A stretch of DNA of 64,000 nt from Xenoacremonium recifei (lineage: Eukaryota; Ascomycota; Sordariomycetes; Hypocreales; Nectriaceae), in assembly GCA_012184525.1 (NCBI GenBank), contig WOFQ01000017.1:186001-250000 (forward strand). Reading direction: 5' to 3'. Position 1 is the first letter of the stretch. Every line of letters starts with the position of its first letter. The position numbers were made by a program, and so were the translations under genes. The notes below the pieces were generated by a model, which was given only the letters and a program-made list of their open reading frames with translations, was not told the DNA's origin and ran no database searches. Positions 34,326 through 43,832 of the stretch are shown here, in pieces.

Positions 34326-35761
34326 ATGGCTCCTGTGTCAATACCAGCAGATTTTGTGGCGACTCTTGGCCACGGTCTGACTGTCCGAGCTGTATCTTCC
34401 AGTCCTCTGACAGAAGACAACACGCGCGAACAGACAATTGTGGAGGCATGGGCCGAAGGGTATCATGTCGGATCCATCATCATTCTTTTCTGCATTGTTA
34501 TGTGCAACTACCGCAGACATGTCCTTCTACATAAACTCATTATCCTCGAGGTAAGTGCTTCAGTCTGAAACGGCACCGTCTCCCATACGCAGTTCTGACA
34601 AAAAACCATCTAACAGTTGGCTCTTGCTCTTGGCCATGGGATCTTCATCTTCTTCAACGATCCTGTCTACGGATGGTAAGGATTTCCTATATTTTTCTAG
34701 GGCTCTGTAAACGCTAACACACGGCTTCCAATTCTTAGGGTTCTTAGCACAACTGCCACGCTATTATACATCTCCTATACCGTACATAACGTCGTCGCGT
34801 GGATGAAGATCAAGCCCTTTCTCCCGAAATGGGGCGTTCGCGTATTCATACTCACATTAGCTGCGGTACAGCCATACTGGGTACTGGAAACGTGGGCAAA
34901 CTTCGAATACTTCAACGTCCTTGGCAGCACAATTTTCGAACAGACTCGTCTCTGGGAATCTTTGATGCGGTCAGACAGTTCTTTCCGTTCCATCTGCCCT
35001 GTATCTCAACTAACACATGCCACAGAGATCCTTGGTGGATATTTACCTCTATCAAGCTCGTCCTTGTCATCAATAAGAATTACAATTTCACTATTCCCCA
35101 ATTGGTCAGGATAAGCCCTCGATTTGGCGTCATGCTGCTATGCGTCTTTATCTCCGTTGTGTTTCTAATCATTGATGCCGTCATCACTGCGACAATCTCA
35201 ACGCAGAGCGGCATCAACCCATACTGGCGCGTAGGTTTAGTTATTAAAAATATGTTTCGATAATGATTCACATACTGACTACTATAGTTTGCTTTCGTAT
35301 TCAAATGCGCTGCCGATGTCATCTTCCTCGATGACTTCAAAAGTGTCCTTGACCATATCTCGCACTCTGCTATGAGACGATATTGCAACTTCCCATCCCA
35401 ATCAGTTATTAGTCCAAGGGCCCCCGATCACTTCGACAATAACTATTTCCCATATGATGGAACACAACAAATAGGGGTTGGAAATAGACCAAGAGATATG
35501 AAGAAGGGTGGGTTAAATAATTGGCCCTTAGAGTCCCGCTCAGGCCCAGAATGGAGCCATCATGAACAAAGGAAAAAGTCCACTAGCTGTTCAGACAAGA
35601 TCGGAAAAGCTGAGGGAAGTGATAGGATCTTTGGGCAACGTTTCGGTTCTCAAGAGGATATTCTTGGTGGCTTGAAAAGATCCAACTCTGAGGGGCAGGA
35701 TTTTGGCATTAGCAGAGATATCCCTCTGAAGCCCGTCAGAGCTGCTTTAAAGAAAGATTGA
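34326..35761 (+). CDS. Conserved fungal polytopic membrane protein
   Basis: Five exons (34326-34550, 34617-34675, 34739-34969, 35026-35230, 35288-35761) give 397 residues. About seven hydrophobic stretches cover residues 40-300, including YHVGSIIILFCIVMC, LGHGIFIFFNDPVYGW, LYISYTVHNVVAWMKI, and FGVMLLCVFISVVFLIIDAV. The motif INPYWRFAFVFKCAAD followed by IFLDDFKSVLD is one I know from a widespread uncharacterised ascomycete membrane-protein family. The C-terminal 110 residues are polar and look disordered. No function is established for the family. Intron 3 uses the weaker donor GTCAGA. Confidence 0.8.
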
Positions 35762-36010
35762 AGCGTTAGTAATGAATGATGAACTGTCAATTTAATGTCG
35801 TTTCATTTCGAATCACCATTACTACTGAAGAATATGAGCTGTATTGAAACAGCATACCCAAATCCTCAAGGTATTGTCACAAATTAAGCGATATGGTGCC
35901 CCAAAGATGTTTCAATTGTATCCAGATAGCTTTCAGTAACATTCTCAAGAGTAAGAGCAAGTCCCAACCGTGGTATCCCCTTCTGATTACATCAAGACCT
36001 TGGTCATTGA

Positions 36011-36583
36011 TCACTGTGACCCCAACTTGGAAAGCCAGCTCTGCGAGGACTCGACAGTTCCTTGGCGCGTAAAGATCTTCTCTGTCAAGAACTTATGAGT
36101 CTCTGGATCCCTATCTAGACAAAGATCCTCTAGCACTGTAACTTCATAATCCGAGTCCGCAGCATGACGTATCGAAGAAAGTACACAACCGCTCGTCGCA
36201 ATACCAGTGAGGGCCAGCTTATGGACACCCGCACTTCGCAGACAAATATCCAGATCGGTGCCAAAGAAAGCCGAAACGCGGCGCTTTGTGATAACGACCT
36301 CGCCCTCCTTGGGGGAGATCTTAGAGGGGATTTGAGTCGCGGAAGTGCCTTCGACGAATCCGTTCATATCGGCAACTCTTTTAATTGAAGCATTCCGAGG
36401 GTTAGCTTCGGGGTGACCGGGCCGAAAGGCGGCTACAACGTAGAAAATCTTGACACCAGCGGCTCGTGCAGCGTCGATGGTTGCCGCTACCTTGTCCAGA
36501 TATTCTCCCTGCCCGCTTTCGTCGGCCACCATCTGAAGAATGCCGTTTTGGACATCTTGAACGAGCAGAGCGGTGTCAGACAT
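36011..36583 (-). CDS. Isochorismatase-like cysteine hydrolase
   Basis: Intronless, 190 residues, close to the usual family length. The cysteine-hydrolase triad is visible: D10 in LLVQDVQNG, K100 in VVITKRRVSAF, and C133 in GIATSGCVLSS, where the ATSGC context with preceding small residues is typical of the fold. Such enzymes hydrolyse amides or related bonds (nicotinamidase, N-carbamoyl amidase, isochorismatase); the substrate is not predictable. The gene runs opposite to the membrane protein on its left and in the same direction as the TatD gene on its right. Confidence 0.88.
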   Translation of the reverse strand: MSDTALLVQDVQNGILQMVADESGQGEYLDKVAATIDAARAAGVKIFYVVAAFRPGHPEANPRNASIKRVADMNGFVEGTSATQIPSKISPKEGEVVITKRRVSAFFGTDLDICLRSAGVHKLALTGIATSGCVLSSIRHAADSDYEVTVLEDLCLDRDPETHKFLTEKIFTRQGTVESSQSWLSKLGSQ

Positions 36584-36979
36584 GATTGCTATTTAAGAAA
36601 ACGGCTTGGTAGGTAAGACCCAGTGGTTCGATAAAGCGAAAAGGAATATTTGTCTCCTAGAACCAAGAAGAGAAGTTGCTCGAGGGAGTTGGTTATATAG
36701 TGTAGTCGTAAACGAGACTTTGCGGTTTCGGGCTTAAGCGGACATTAATTAATTCTCGCCGATTCGGCGCCGCGCTTGCTTGATAGTCCTATCACGTCTG
36801 TTGCACCCAACCATATGATATCGTAACACCTCATTATCTCTCTATAATCGTGGATTTACTCTAAAACCGAGCCATTGGGTCAAATCGTGGACAAATGAGG
36901 TATAATGGTCCGTTGTTTCGACCACAAAAAGTCCACCTCCATCACACGCCCTGCCCCTTGAAAAGTTCTCTGACCTGCT
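36584..36979. other. Promoter region of the isochorismatase-like gene
   Basis: 396 bp without coding sequence. It holds the TATA box listed next and the 3' flank of the TatD-like gene. Confidence 0.5.
36692..36699 (-). promoter_or_regulatory. TATA box of the isochorismatase-like gene
   Basis: On the minus strand reads CTATATAACC, about 110 bp upstream of the start codon at 36583. Confidence 0.5.
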
Positions 36980-38167
36980 TCAGCCAAAAATGAAATTACG
37001 AAAATTATCCGCAATGATAGCCACTCCTTCTTCAAGCTTCCAGCCCTTGATAGCACATATTACTCTGTAAGTTTCCTCTAATTCGGCATCCATCCGCTCT
37101 CCTGCCGTATGTAAATCGGTCTCGACAAGGATTTGAGAGTTAGGCACGGATTTTACTGCATCCTCCATTTTGAATCGACCAGATTCATCTCGCAAGTTGT
37201 TCGTCTTGGAAAAAGAGAAGAAGATCTTGGTAGGTATTGAAGGTTTGAGATACTGCCGCACAGCCTCAGACTTTCCGCTAAACGAATGCAAGCAGATTCG
37301 AGGAGGAAATGGTTTTGAAGCCTGAGTACTTGATATAGTAGTCTCTCCAGTCGTATTAGCGAGGACCTTCTTCCGACTTCGTGCTCCGCGTTTCTCATAG
37401 CCCTTCCAGGAGTTGACAAGTATATCGTAGAGAATACCGTGGGTTTGGACGCCGTGAATGCTGACTGACCGTTCCATTTCCCCGGCCAGTCTTAGCTGAG
37501 CTTTGAGAACAGTCTGTTGGTGAGAAATCTTAACATGATGCGGGCTAAGAGGACGTCTTCCGCGGCCTCCGACAGTCCTTGCAGGGTCTCTGGCATCTTT
37601 CGCTTCCTGTGTCCATGGCATTGGTAACCGAAAGGCCTTGTCAAGACCTATTTCTCCAATTATTGCCAGGGGATGAGCTTTGAGATATGCCCTGGTCGTT
37701 GATAAGAAGGTTGACAGCGCGATTGGAGTGGGTAGGTCATTCCAAAAAGCCGGGTCTCGAGGCTCTGGTGTCAAAATAGCCTTATAATGCCGCTCTTTGG
37801 CGCGTTCTTCGTCATCAAGGGGCTCGAAAGTTGGGTTAGCAGCAGAATCATCGAATAGCTCGTGACTGAACCAAGGATGGCGGCCGAATCCGGGAACAAC
37901 AGTCGTAGTATCGCGAGCCAGACATTCCCGACTGACCATTCCATGCTGAGCAGCGATGTCAGCGGTAATCGGTTGATCTTGGCAGCGCGTCGCCATGACT
38001 GCCACAACCCGTGTTTTTGTTTTCTCCAGTTCCTTAATTGACAATGGTCTTTCAGCGCAGTGGCAATGGACATCAAAGGCGCCGATGTGCCAAGGGAATG
38101 GTTCGACATCTGAGGACGCAGCTTGCGGCGGCTGGTCCCCAGAACTCCCGTGCTCGCACATACACAT
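36980..38167 (-). CDS. TatD-like metal-dependent hydrolase (Scn1 type)
   Basis: Intronless, 395 residues from the first ATG at 38167. Motifs of the TatD branch of the amidohydrolase superfamily appear in order: metal-binding DVHCH (32-36), GRHPWF, GEIGLDKAF, HGVQTHG, CLHSFSGKSE, FFSFSKT and LVETDLHTAGE. These place the metal ligands and the acid residue of 3'-5' DNA exonucleases such as TatD, and of the Scn1 proteins of yeasts. The insert at about residues 195-225 (basic, GGRGRRPLSPHH) is longer than in bacterial TatD, as in fungal members. Role in vivo probably DNA repair or apoptosis-like degradation; this is inference. Confidence 0.85.
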   Translation of the reverse strand: MCMCEHGSSGDQPPQAASSDVEPFPWHIGAFDVHCHCAERPLSIKELEKTKTRVVAVMATRCQDQPITADIAAQHGMVSRECLARDTTTVVPGFGRHPWFSHELFDDSAANPTFEPLDDEERAKERHYKAILTPEPRDPAFWNDLPTPIALSTFLSTTRAYLKAHPLAIIGEIGLDKAFRLPMPWTQEAKDARDPARTVGGRGRRPLSPHHVKISHQQTVLKAQLRLAGEMERSVSIHGVQTHGILYDILVNSWKGYEKRGARSRKKVLANTTGETTISSTQASKPFPPRICLHSFSGKSEAVRQYLKPSIPTKIFFSFSKTNNLRDESGRFKMEDAVKSVPNSQILVETDLHTAGERMDAELEETYRVICAIKGWKLEEGVAIIADNFRNFIFG

Positions 38168-38543
38168 AGTGGTGATGGTAAGAGCTCTCAATTATAAAGT
38201 AATTTTGGTGTTCTATTTATTTGAAAGTTGCCATCTACGTAGTGAGACTGCAAGCAGTCAGACCAATACTTAAAGGAAGAGGTTGGGATGACTCACCCTT
38301 TTATCCAGTGGGGAAGCTGCAACTGCGCCTCGTGCCATCAAGTATGCCTAAAACTAGTTGAAGGAAGAAGATGCATCAAATCTGCTCGACACAATCATAA
38401 GAGTTCCTTCTGTATTCTTTAGAGTAGGTTAGCAGCGTGCTGCGGTAAGTTAATCACGGATTGTGCATCACCACCATTGACAATCAAGGTTGCCAGCAAT
38501 CGCTCAGTCACTGACACTATTTATCGCAGTAGAGATTACAATT
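38168..38543. other. Intergenic, no gene seen
   Basis: 376 bp containing the promoter of the TatD-like gene and the 3' flank of the regulator gene. No element recognised. Confidence 0.5.
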
Positions 38544-40287
38544 CTATTCCTTCTCTTTCCATTTCCGTTCGTGAAGACCAAATTCTTGTACTTCCTTTAG
38601 CCAACCCTTCCCCGTCTGATATTTCTGATATGACAACCGGAGGGTGTCCGTCGGAGACCCTAATAGTTCAACATCTACATCTCGTATTCTGAACAACTCC
38701 GGCAGTGATGGTGGAGGTAGTCTCTTGGGCTCGGGAGGGCTGTTGAGGTCAACCTCATCTTCATCATGATCATAATCATAGAAATCCCGTTCCTCGATCT
38801 CCATTACCTTCCTCCCAATGCGAGCGGCAGTTCTCGCGTCCCACAGGCCCTCTCTATGAGAGCAAAACTCGAGAAGTCGTATGGCCTGCAAGCGAATGCG
38901 ATGCACACGGCATTTGATGGCCATATAGTATAACAGCGGGATCCATCCCAAATCTATAATAGATCTGGAGATGTCCACCATATTGTCTGGCAGCGGGGCG
39001 ATGGTGAAGGTGGAGATGCTCTTCAGCGCAGCCAGTTGTCCTAACATTATCTCAAATCGATGGTTCTGAGAATCGAACGCGGATTCATCTCCTGGGGAAA
39101 GAGCCGTTTCAGCCATGATGTTGGCCATGGTATGATAGCATACCATAAGGCCAGTAGCCTTCGGTTCTTCGGGCGGTCTTTGACCCGTCAGCGACTTCTT
39201 GAACGACTCAAACATCTCTAGCCACCTTGAGAGCCCCTTTTGAATACGTCGGAAGCGATCTTGCAGCATGAGAGGGATTTGATGGAGCTCATATCCAGAA
39301 GACAGGTATTTGTGGCCCAGACGTGCCATGGAAAATATCTCGTTGAATAACTTTTCGAGCTCTTTCCAAGATTCCTGAAGGGTGGAGAAGGAGGAGACCG
39401 AGAATTCTACATCGGGGACATGAAGAGTAAGATCGGAGCGTTGGTGCGTCTGGCTGAGAAGTTCCGTCTGGAGTTGAAGTCGTGTGAAGGCCTCGATAAT
39501 CCACTGGTCTGTCAGTGCGAGCCCTGGTTTGAGCCGCAAATCGCCATCCTTATCAGAAAAGATCATATGAGCATCTCTCATAATGCCCAATCCATTTCGT
39601 AGATGGACTTGAGCCGTCTCAAAGTGTCCGCGAAGGAGCTCGAAGTAGACGAATATGACGCAAGCGATGAGAGCGATGCGACAAGATGATCGGTCCTTAG
39701 ACATGAAATGAGGTTGAAGATCGCCCATAGCCTTAACGTAGTTTCTTATTGTGAAGTGCTCTTGTCCTAGGACAAGACTCTCAGATTCATCGCGGCCATC
39801 AGCACGTCGAAAGCTCTGCCTGTGGACAGAGCTCAAGGCCAGAACTGCATGCAAGACGGCAGGCTCACTAAGACTGGCCTGGATCAGAAGATTGGTCCAG
39901 AACCTTGATTGGAAGGTTCCTGGTAGCTTAAAAGCAGTCCGGGATTTGAACCAGTCGAAACAACGTAGCTCTTCCGAACTAGGAGCCAGAACAGACAAAG
40001 GGCTGGACGGCTGAGTAACGAGCGGAGCTTTCTCGCCACGAATAAGAGCCTGCTGGGGTCGAGTTGCATTGCCTCCTCCTCCCCAAATGCCGTATCCGTC
40101 ACAGACGCGGCCGGTAGACAGGCATCGCTGGCACGAAGGGTAGCCCTCGTCGCACTTGATCTTTCGGATCCTACTGGCGATCAGCGTGCGTTAGTGCTGC
40201 GGCGTCTGTGGCTGCGACTCACTTGCAGGTGCGGCATCCGGACTTAACGTTGACTCTACCTGATTTGCGAGCTCTGCCAGACCCCAT
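38544..40287 (-). CDS. Zn2Cys6 transcription factor
   Basis: Two exons on the minus strand, 40287-40223 and 40170-38544, 563 residues. The first intron splits the zinc cluster, as is common: C18, C21, C28, C35, C38 and C45 form the binuclear cluster, with the basic run KIRKIKCDEG between. After a short linker the rest is the fungal-specific regulatory region, all-helical in character (AVLHAVLALSSVHR, HLRNGLGIM, LIDLGWIPLLYYMAIKCR) up to an acidic Asp-rich stretch near residue 505. It is divergently transcribed from the aldo-keto reductase with 547 bp between starts, so control of that gene and of the FAD enzyme behind it is likely. Confidence 0.9.
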
Positions 40288-40834
40288 GGTAGACTGAGTT
40301 GGTTAAAGATGCATGACTGAACGGACCAAGAAGGAGGGGTTGTGCGATCCTTTTTCCAGTCAGCAGCGGGAACTCGTCGATTGGCCGGCTCGGAAAGCCC
40401 GGGCTGCAATTGGCCAGTTGTCGACACCCGTAGCTCCGGAGCTGGTCCCAGTAAAGCCGGCCGGTCGAGATCGGGGTCCGGTAAGGCTGCGGTGCTCCGG
40501 CTCCGAATGTATATGCGATCACAGCCAATTGGCCAGTTCGGAAGACCGATATTTTGGTTGGATACGGTATTAGGACTTGACTTTCTTTACAGCCGGCTCG
40601 CCATGTAATTGCATTGACGTAAAGCAACGACACGCTGTGTCAATGCACCAACTGTTCCAGCAGGACGCCCGCGGGCGCCGAGCCTTTTCAACAACTCGGA
40701 CGAGAGAGTATGACTAGATGTCAAGGAAATGCAAGATATATATACTTGCCTATCTTCTCATTCTGGTGCTTCAACCTCATCACCACTTCCACTAGCTCCA
40801 TTGTCTGGACAAACCTTACAATCTACATACCAAC
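40288..40834. promoter_or_regulatory. Divergent promoter with repeated dodecamer
   Basis: 547 bp between the regulator and the aldo-keto reductase. AATTGGCCAGTT occurs twice, near 40409 and 40526. Many CGG or CCG triplets, the half-site type read by Zn2Cys6 proteins, crowd 40380-40510 (for example CTCCGGAGCTGG and GGCCGG). A TATA stretch GATATATATAC at 40735-40745 serves the right-hand gene. Confidence 0.55.
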
Positions 40835-42057
40835 ATGACTTCCACCTCTGTTCCGATGGCCAAACTGGGCAAGAATGGCCCATTGGTCCCTGCGCTTGGC
40901 TTTGGGCTAATGGGTTTATCTCATTCTACCTATGGGGGGATTCCCAACGATGAGGAGCGTTTTGCCATCCTAGACCGAGCTTATGAGTTGGGATGTCGGT
41001 TTTGGGACAGTTCTGAGTATGTCGTTGAGAAGTTATACTCTTACAAAGGATTGACTAACCCGGGAAAAAAGTCTATACGGCGACAGTGAAGAGCTCCTGT
41101 GCAAGTGGTTCAAACGTACAGGCAAGCGGGATGAGATCTTCCTTTCCACCAAGTTCGGATTCGTCAAGGGCAGCCCTACTTTGGAGGTCAACAGCACCTA
41201 CGAGTACACCAAGACAGCATGTGACGAAAGTCTGAAGATTCTCGGCGTTGACTGCATCGATCTCTGTAAGCCGTTACCTTTGCCGTTTCTTGATGCAATG
41301 ATGAAAGCACATAGCTAATAGGCATCACTTAGACTACATGCACCATGCGAACCACGACACTCCCATTGAGCAGACAATGAGGGGCTTGGCAGAGTTGCAA
41401 AAGTAAGTTCGCTACACATACACAAAAGACTTTTCGTACAAAGGTAACTTATTCTTTTTCCCTAGAGAGGGCAAGATCAAGTACATCGGCCTATCCGCAG
41501 TGTCCTCGGCCACTCTTCGCCGAGCTGTAAAGATCGCGACAGTCGATGCAGTGCAACTCGACTACTCTGTCTTCGTAAGAGACATTGAAGGACCCTCAGG
41601 TACCGACCTTCTCGCGACTTGCCGAGAGTTAGGCATCGCTGTGGTTTGCGCCATGCCGCTCGGTCGCGGGATGATAACGTCAACCTTTGCTGCCGGCAAA
41701 GAGCTCGCCGATGAGACAGACAAGCGACCCATGATGATGCCTCGATTCATGGAGGGCAACAAGGAGAAGAACGTCGAGCTTATGAGCAAGTTCAAGCACT
41801 TCGCAGACAAGAAAGGCTGTTCTATGTCTCAGCTCGCGCTGGCATGGCTGCTCAAGCAGGGCTCGGACATCATTCCCATCCCGGGAACTAAGAGGATGAA
41901 GTACTTGGAGGAGAACTGGGCATCGATCAATGTCAAACTGAGCGACGAAGAGGAGGCCGAGATTAGGAAGTTTGGGGAGAGCAATGAGGTCGCTGGAAGC
42001 ACTGTGCCTCCCCAGTTCAAAGACTACGTCTTCACTGACACCGTCGAGGAGTCGTAG
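40835..42057 (+). CDS. Aldo-keto reductase
   Basis: Four exons (40835-41016, 41072-41265, 41333-41402, 41466-42057) give 345 residues. The AKR tetrad is complete: D58 (FWDSSDLYG), Y63, K88 (FLSTKFGF) and H129 (YYMHHAN). The phosphate-binding end of the barrel shows SQLALAWLLKQG and IPIPGTKR, so NADPH is the expected cofactor. The start SVPMAKLGKNGPLVPALGFGLMGLS is typical of the AKR13-like fungal group that reduces aldehydes and ketones. Its divergent promoter is shared with a Zn2Cys6 regulator and it is followed 390 bp later by an FAD oxidoreductase on the same strand. Confidence 0.9.
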
Positions 42058-42449
42058 TTCACTATCATCGGCACATGATGCGGGCTTCACAAGCTTGGAA
42101 TGAGAGAATTATCTATCCGACCCTCCAACCCACTTCGATCAGATAAACTCGATCTCGTCCCTTCACAGCGATAAAAGGCGCTCATTAGTCTGCGTCGTGG
42201 GTCGATAGTCCACCCACCCATCTGCGCCCTTCTGCATTTCTAGCCGCTACGGGGCTGCTTAATTGACATGCCAAGCCCAAGGGCGCGAGTCGTATTCCGC
42301 TTTGGATGCTTGATGTCCATGAGATGAGTTGAGGCTTAAATCGACAAAAAGAGGGAGTATAATGCCTTTAGGTTGCAGTAGATAGCTTTCAATCCATCGA
42401 AGAGATTTCCCCATCATTGATCTTTTTTTCCTAGTCCCCTCTTCCCATC
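42058..42449. promoter_or_regulatory. Promoter region of the FAD oxidoreductase
   Basis: 392 bp non-coding. A TATAATG-like word near 42357-42363 and a CT-rich leader (42420-42449) precede the start codon. Confidence 0.4.
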
Positions 42450-43643
42450 ATGTCGGAAACCGTTGTTATTGTGGGCGCCGGTATCGTGGGCTCAGCATTA
42501 GCCAGCATCCTTGCATCCTCATCAGTAAGACGAAACATCATCGTCATCGACCGCTCGATCGACCAACTTCAAGGGTCTACAGGCCATGCGCCTGGCTTTG
42601 TTGGGCAGTACCACGATTCAGAAGTCCTTACCCGCCTGGCTATCGAGACAGTCGCTCAATACCACCAGGTTCCTGGCGGCTTCGAAGCTGTCGGTGGCCT
42701 AGAAGTGGCGTTCAAGGAGGCCGGTATTGATCGGCTGGAGTCACGATGCAAGAAAGCGAATGCTCTAGGCCTCGAGGCTGAGATGATCAGCGTCCAGCAA
42801 GCGTCAGTCCTTGCGCCGCAGTTAGTGGCCGCATCCGAGACTGGGTCTGCGCTGCACTTCAAAACCGACGGGACCGCGAATGCGACACGCATCACTTCTT
42901 TCTACCAACAAGCTGCAAAAGAGGCCGGAGCAATATTCCTGGAGAAAGACGTAACAAAACTGCTCATCTCTGAGGGTCGAGTCACAGGTGTCGAAGTCCA
43001 AGACCAAGGTTCCCGCCACCAGATACAGGCCGAAAGAGTCGTCTTAGCTACTGGCATTTGGGCTCAGGATCTATGCCAGGATCTTGACTTCCCCGTCCCA
43101 GTCATCCCCGTGGCGCATCCTTACATGCACAGTGGTGTGAGAGAAGCGAATCCTACGAAGCAGCCCTTTGTGCGATGGTCCGAATCGCACGTCTATGCGA
43201 GGGATCATGGAGATCGGTACGGCATAGGGACGTACAACCACGCTCCCATCCACTACAAACCGCAAACCACAGCAATTGGAGACTGGCTTCAGGAATTCTC
43301 GCCAGCCTTGGAAGATGGAGTGATCCTTCTGCCTGCGTCAACGCAAGAGGTCTTCAAAACCCGCAGCTCCTTCAACGGCATCTTCTCAATGACACCCGAC
43401 AACATGCCCATCGCCGGCAAAGTAGCGTCAATGGAGGGCCTTTACATGTCTGTCGCGGTCTGGGTAACCCACGCCGCAGGGACTGCCAAGTTCATAGCCA
43501 AGTTGATCGAGGGGCAGGATGTGGAGGAAAGGACAAGGGAGGCGTTGGATCCCGAACGATTTCGAGGACAAGATCCCACGGCTCTGCAAGAGCAGTCACT
43601 GCAGGGATATAATGAGATTTACAAGGCAACCCCTATTCGCTAG
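42450..43643 (+). CDS. FAD-dependent oxidoreductase (DAO family)
   Basis: Intronless, 397 residues. The dinucleotide-binding motif VVIVGAGIVGSA opens the protein (G9, G11, G14), followed by an acidic end of the second strand (VIDRS). STGHAPGFVGQY is the loop that packs on the flavin in dimethylglycine/sarcosine-type members. Later motifs are RVVLATGIWAQDL and the C-terminal FAD-binding stretch TPDNMPIAGKV. The DAO family oxidises the C-N bond of amino acids and N-methyl amines; the match to the sarcosine/dimethylglycine branch suggests an N-methyl or secondary amine substrate, by inference. No PTS1 peroxisomal signal is at the end (ATPIR). Confidence 0.85.
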   Translation: MSETVVIVGAGIVGSALASILASSSVRRNIIVIDRSIDQLQGSTGHAPGFVGQYHDSEVLTRLAIETVAQYHQVPGGFEAVGGLEVAFKEAGIDRLESRCKKANALGLEAEMISVQQASVLAPQLVAASETGSALHFKTDGTANATRITSFYQQAAKEAGAIFLEKDVTKLLISEGRVTGVEVQDQGSRHQIQAERVVLATGIWAQDLCQDLDFPVPVIPVAHPYMHSGVREANPTKQPFVRWSESHVYARDHGDRYGIGTYNHAPIHYKPQTTAIGDWLQEFSPALEDGVILLPASTQEVFKTRSSFNGIFSMTPDNMPIAGKVASMEGLYMSVAVWVTHAAGTAKFIAKLIEGQDVEERTREALDPERFRGQDPTALQEQSLQGYNEIYKATPIR

Positions 43644-43832
43644 CTTCACAGAAAAGCTCATGAGTTGAGATTAGGTTAGAGATAAAAATCTATCAGAGGT
43701 GATTGCTCACGCGCTGCGTCAGATTCATTCATTCAATAAGTCCTCCCAGGTCTATCGCCAGTGCGCAGAATGTACATCATGTCGTGGTATCATGGGGTAT
43801 GGTATGCGAAGAAAAGAACAACTCGGAAATGC

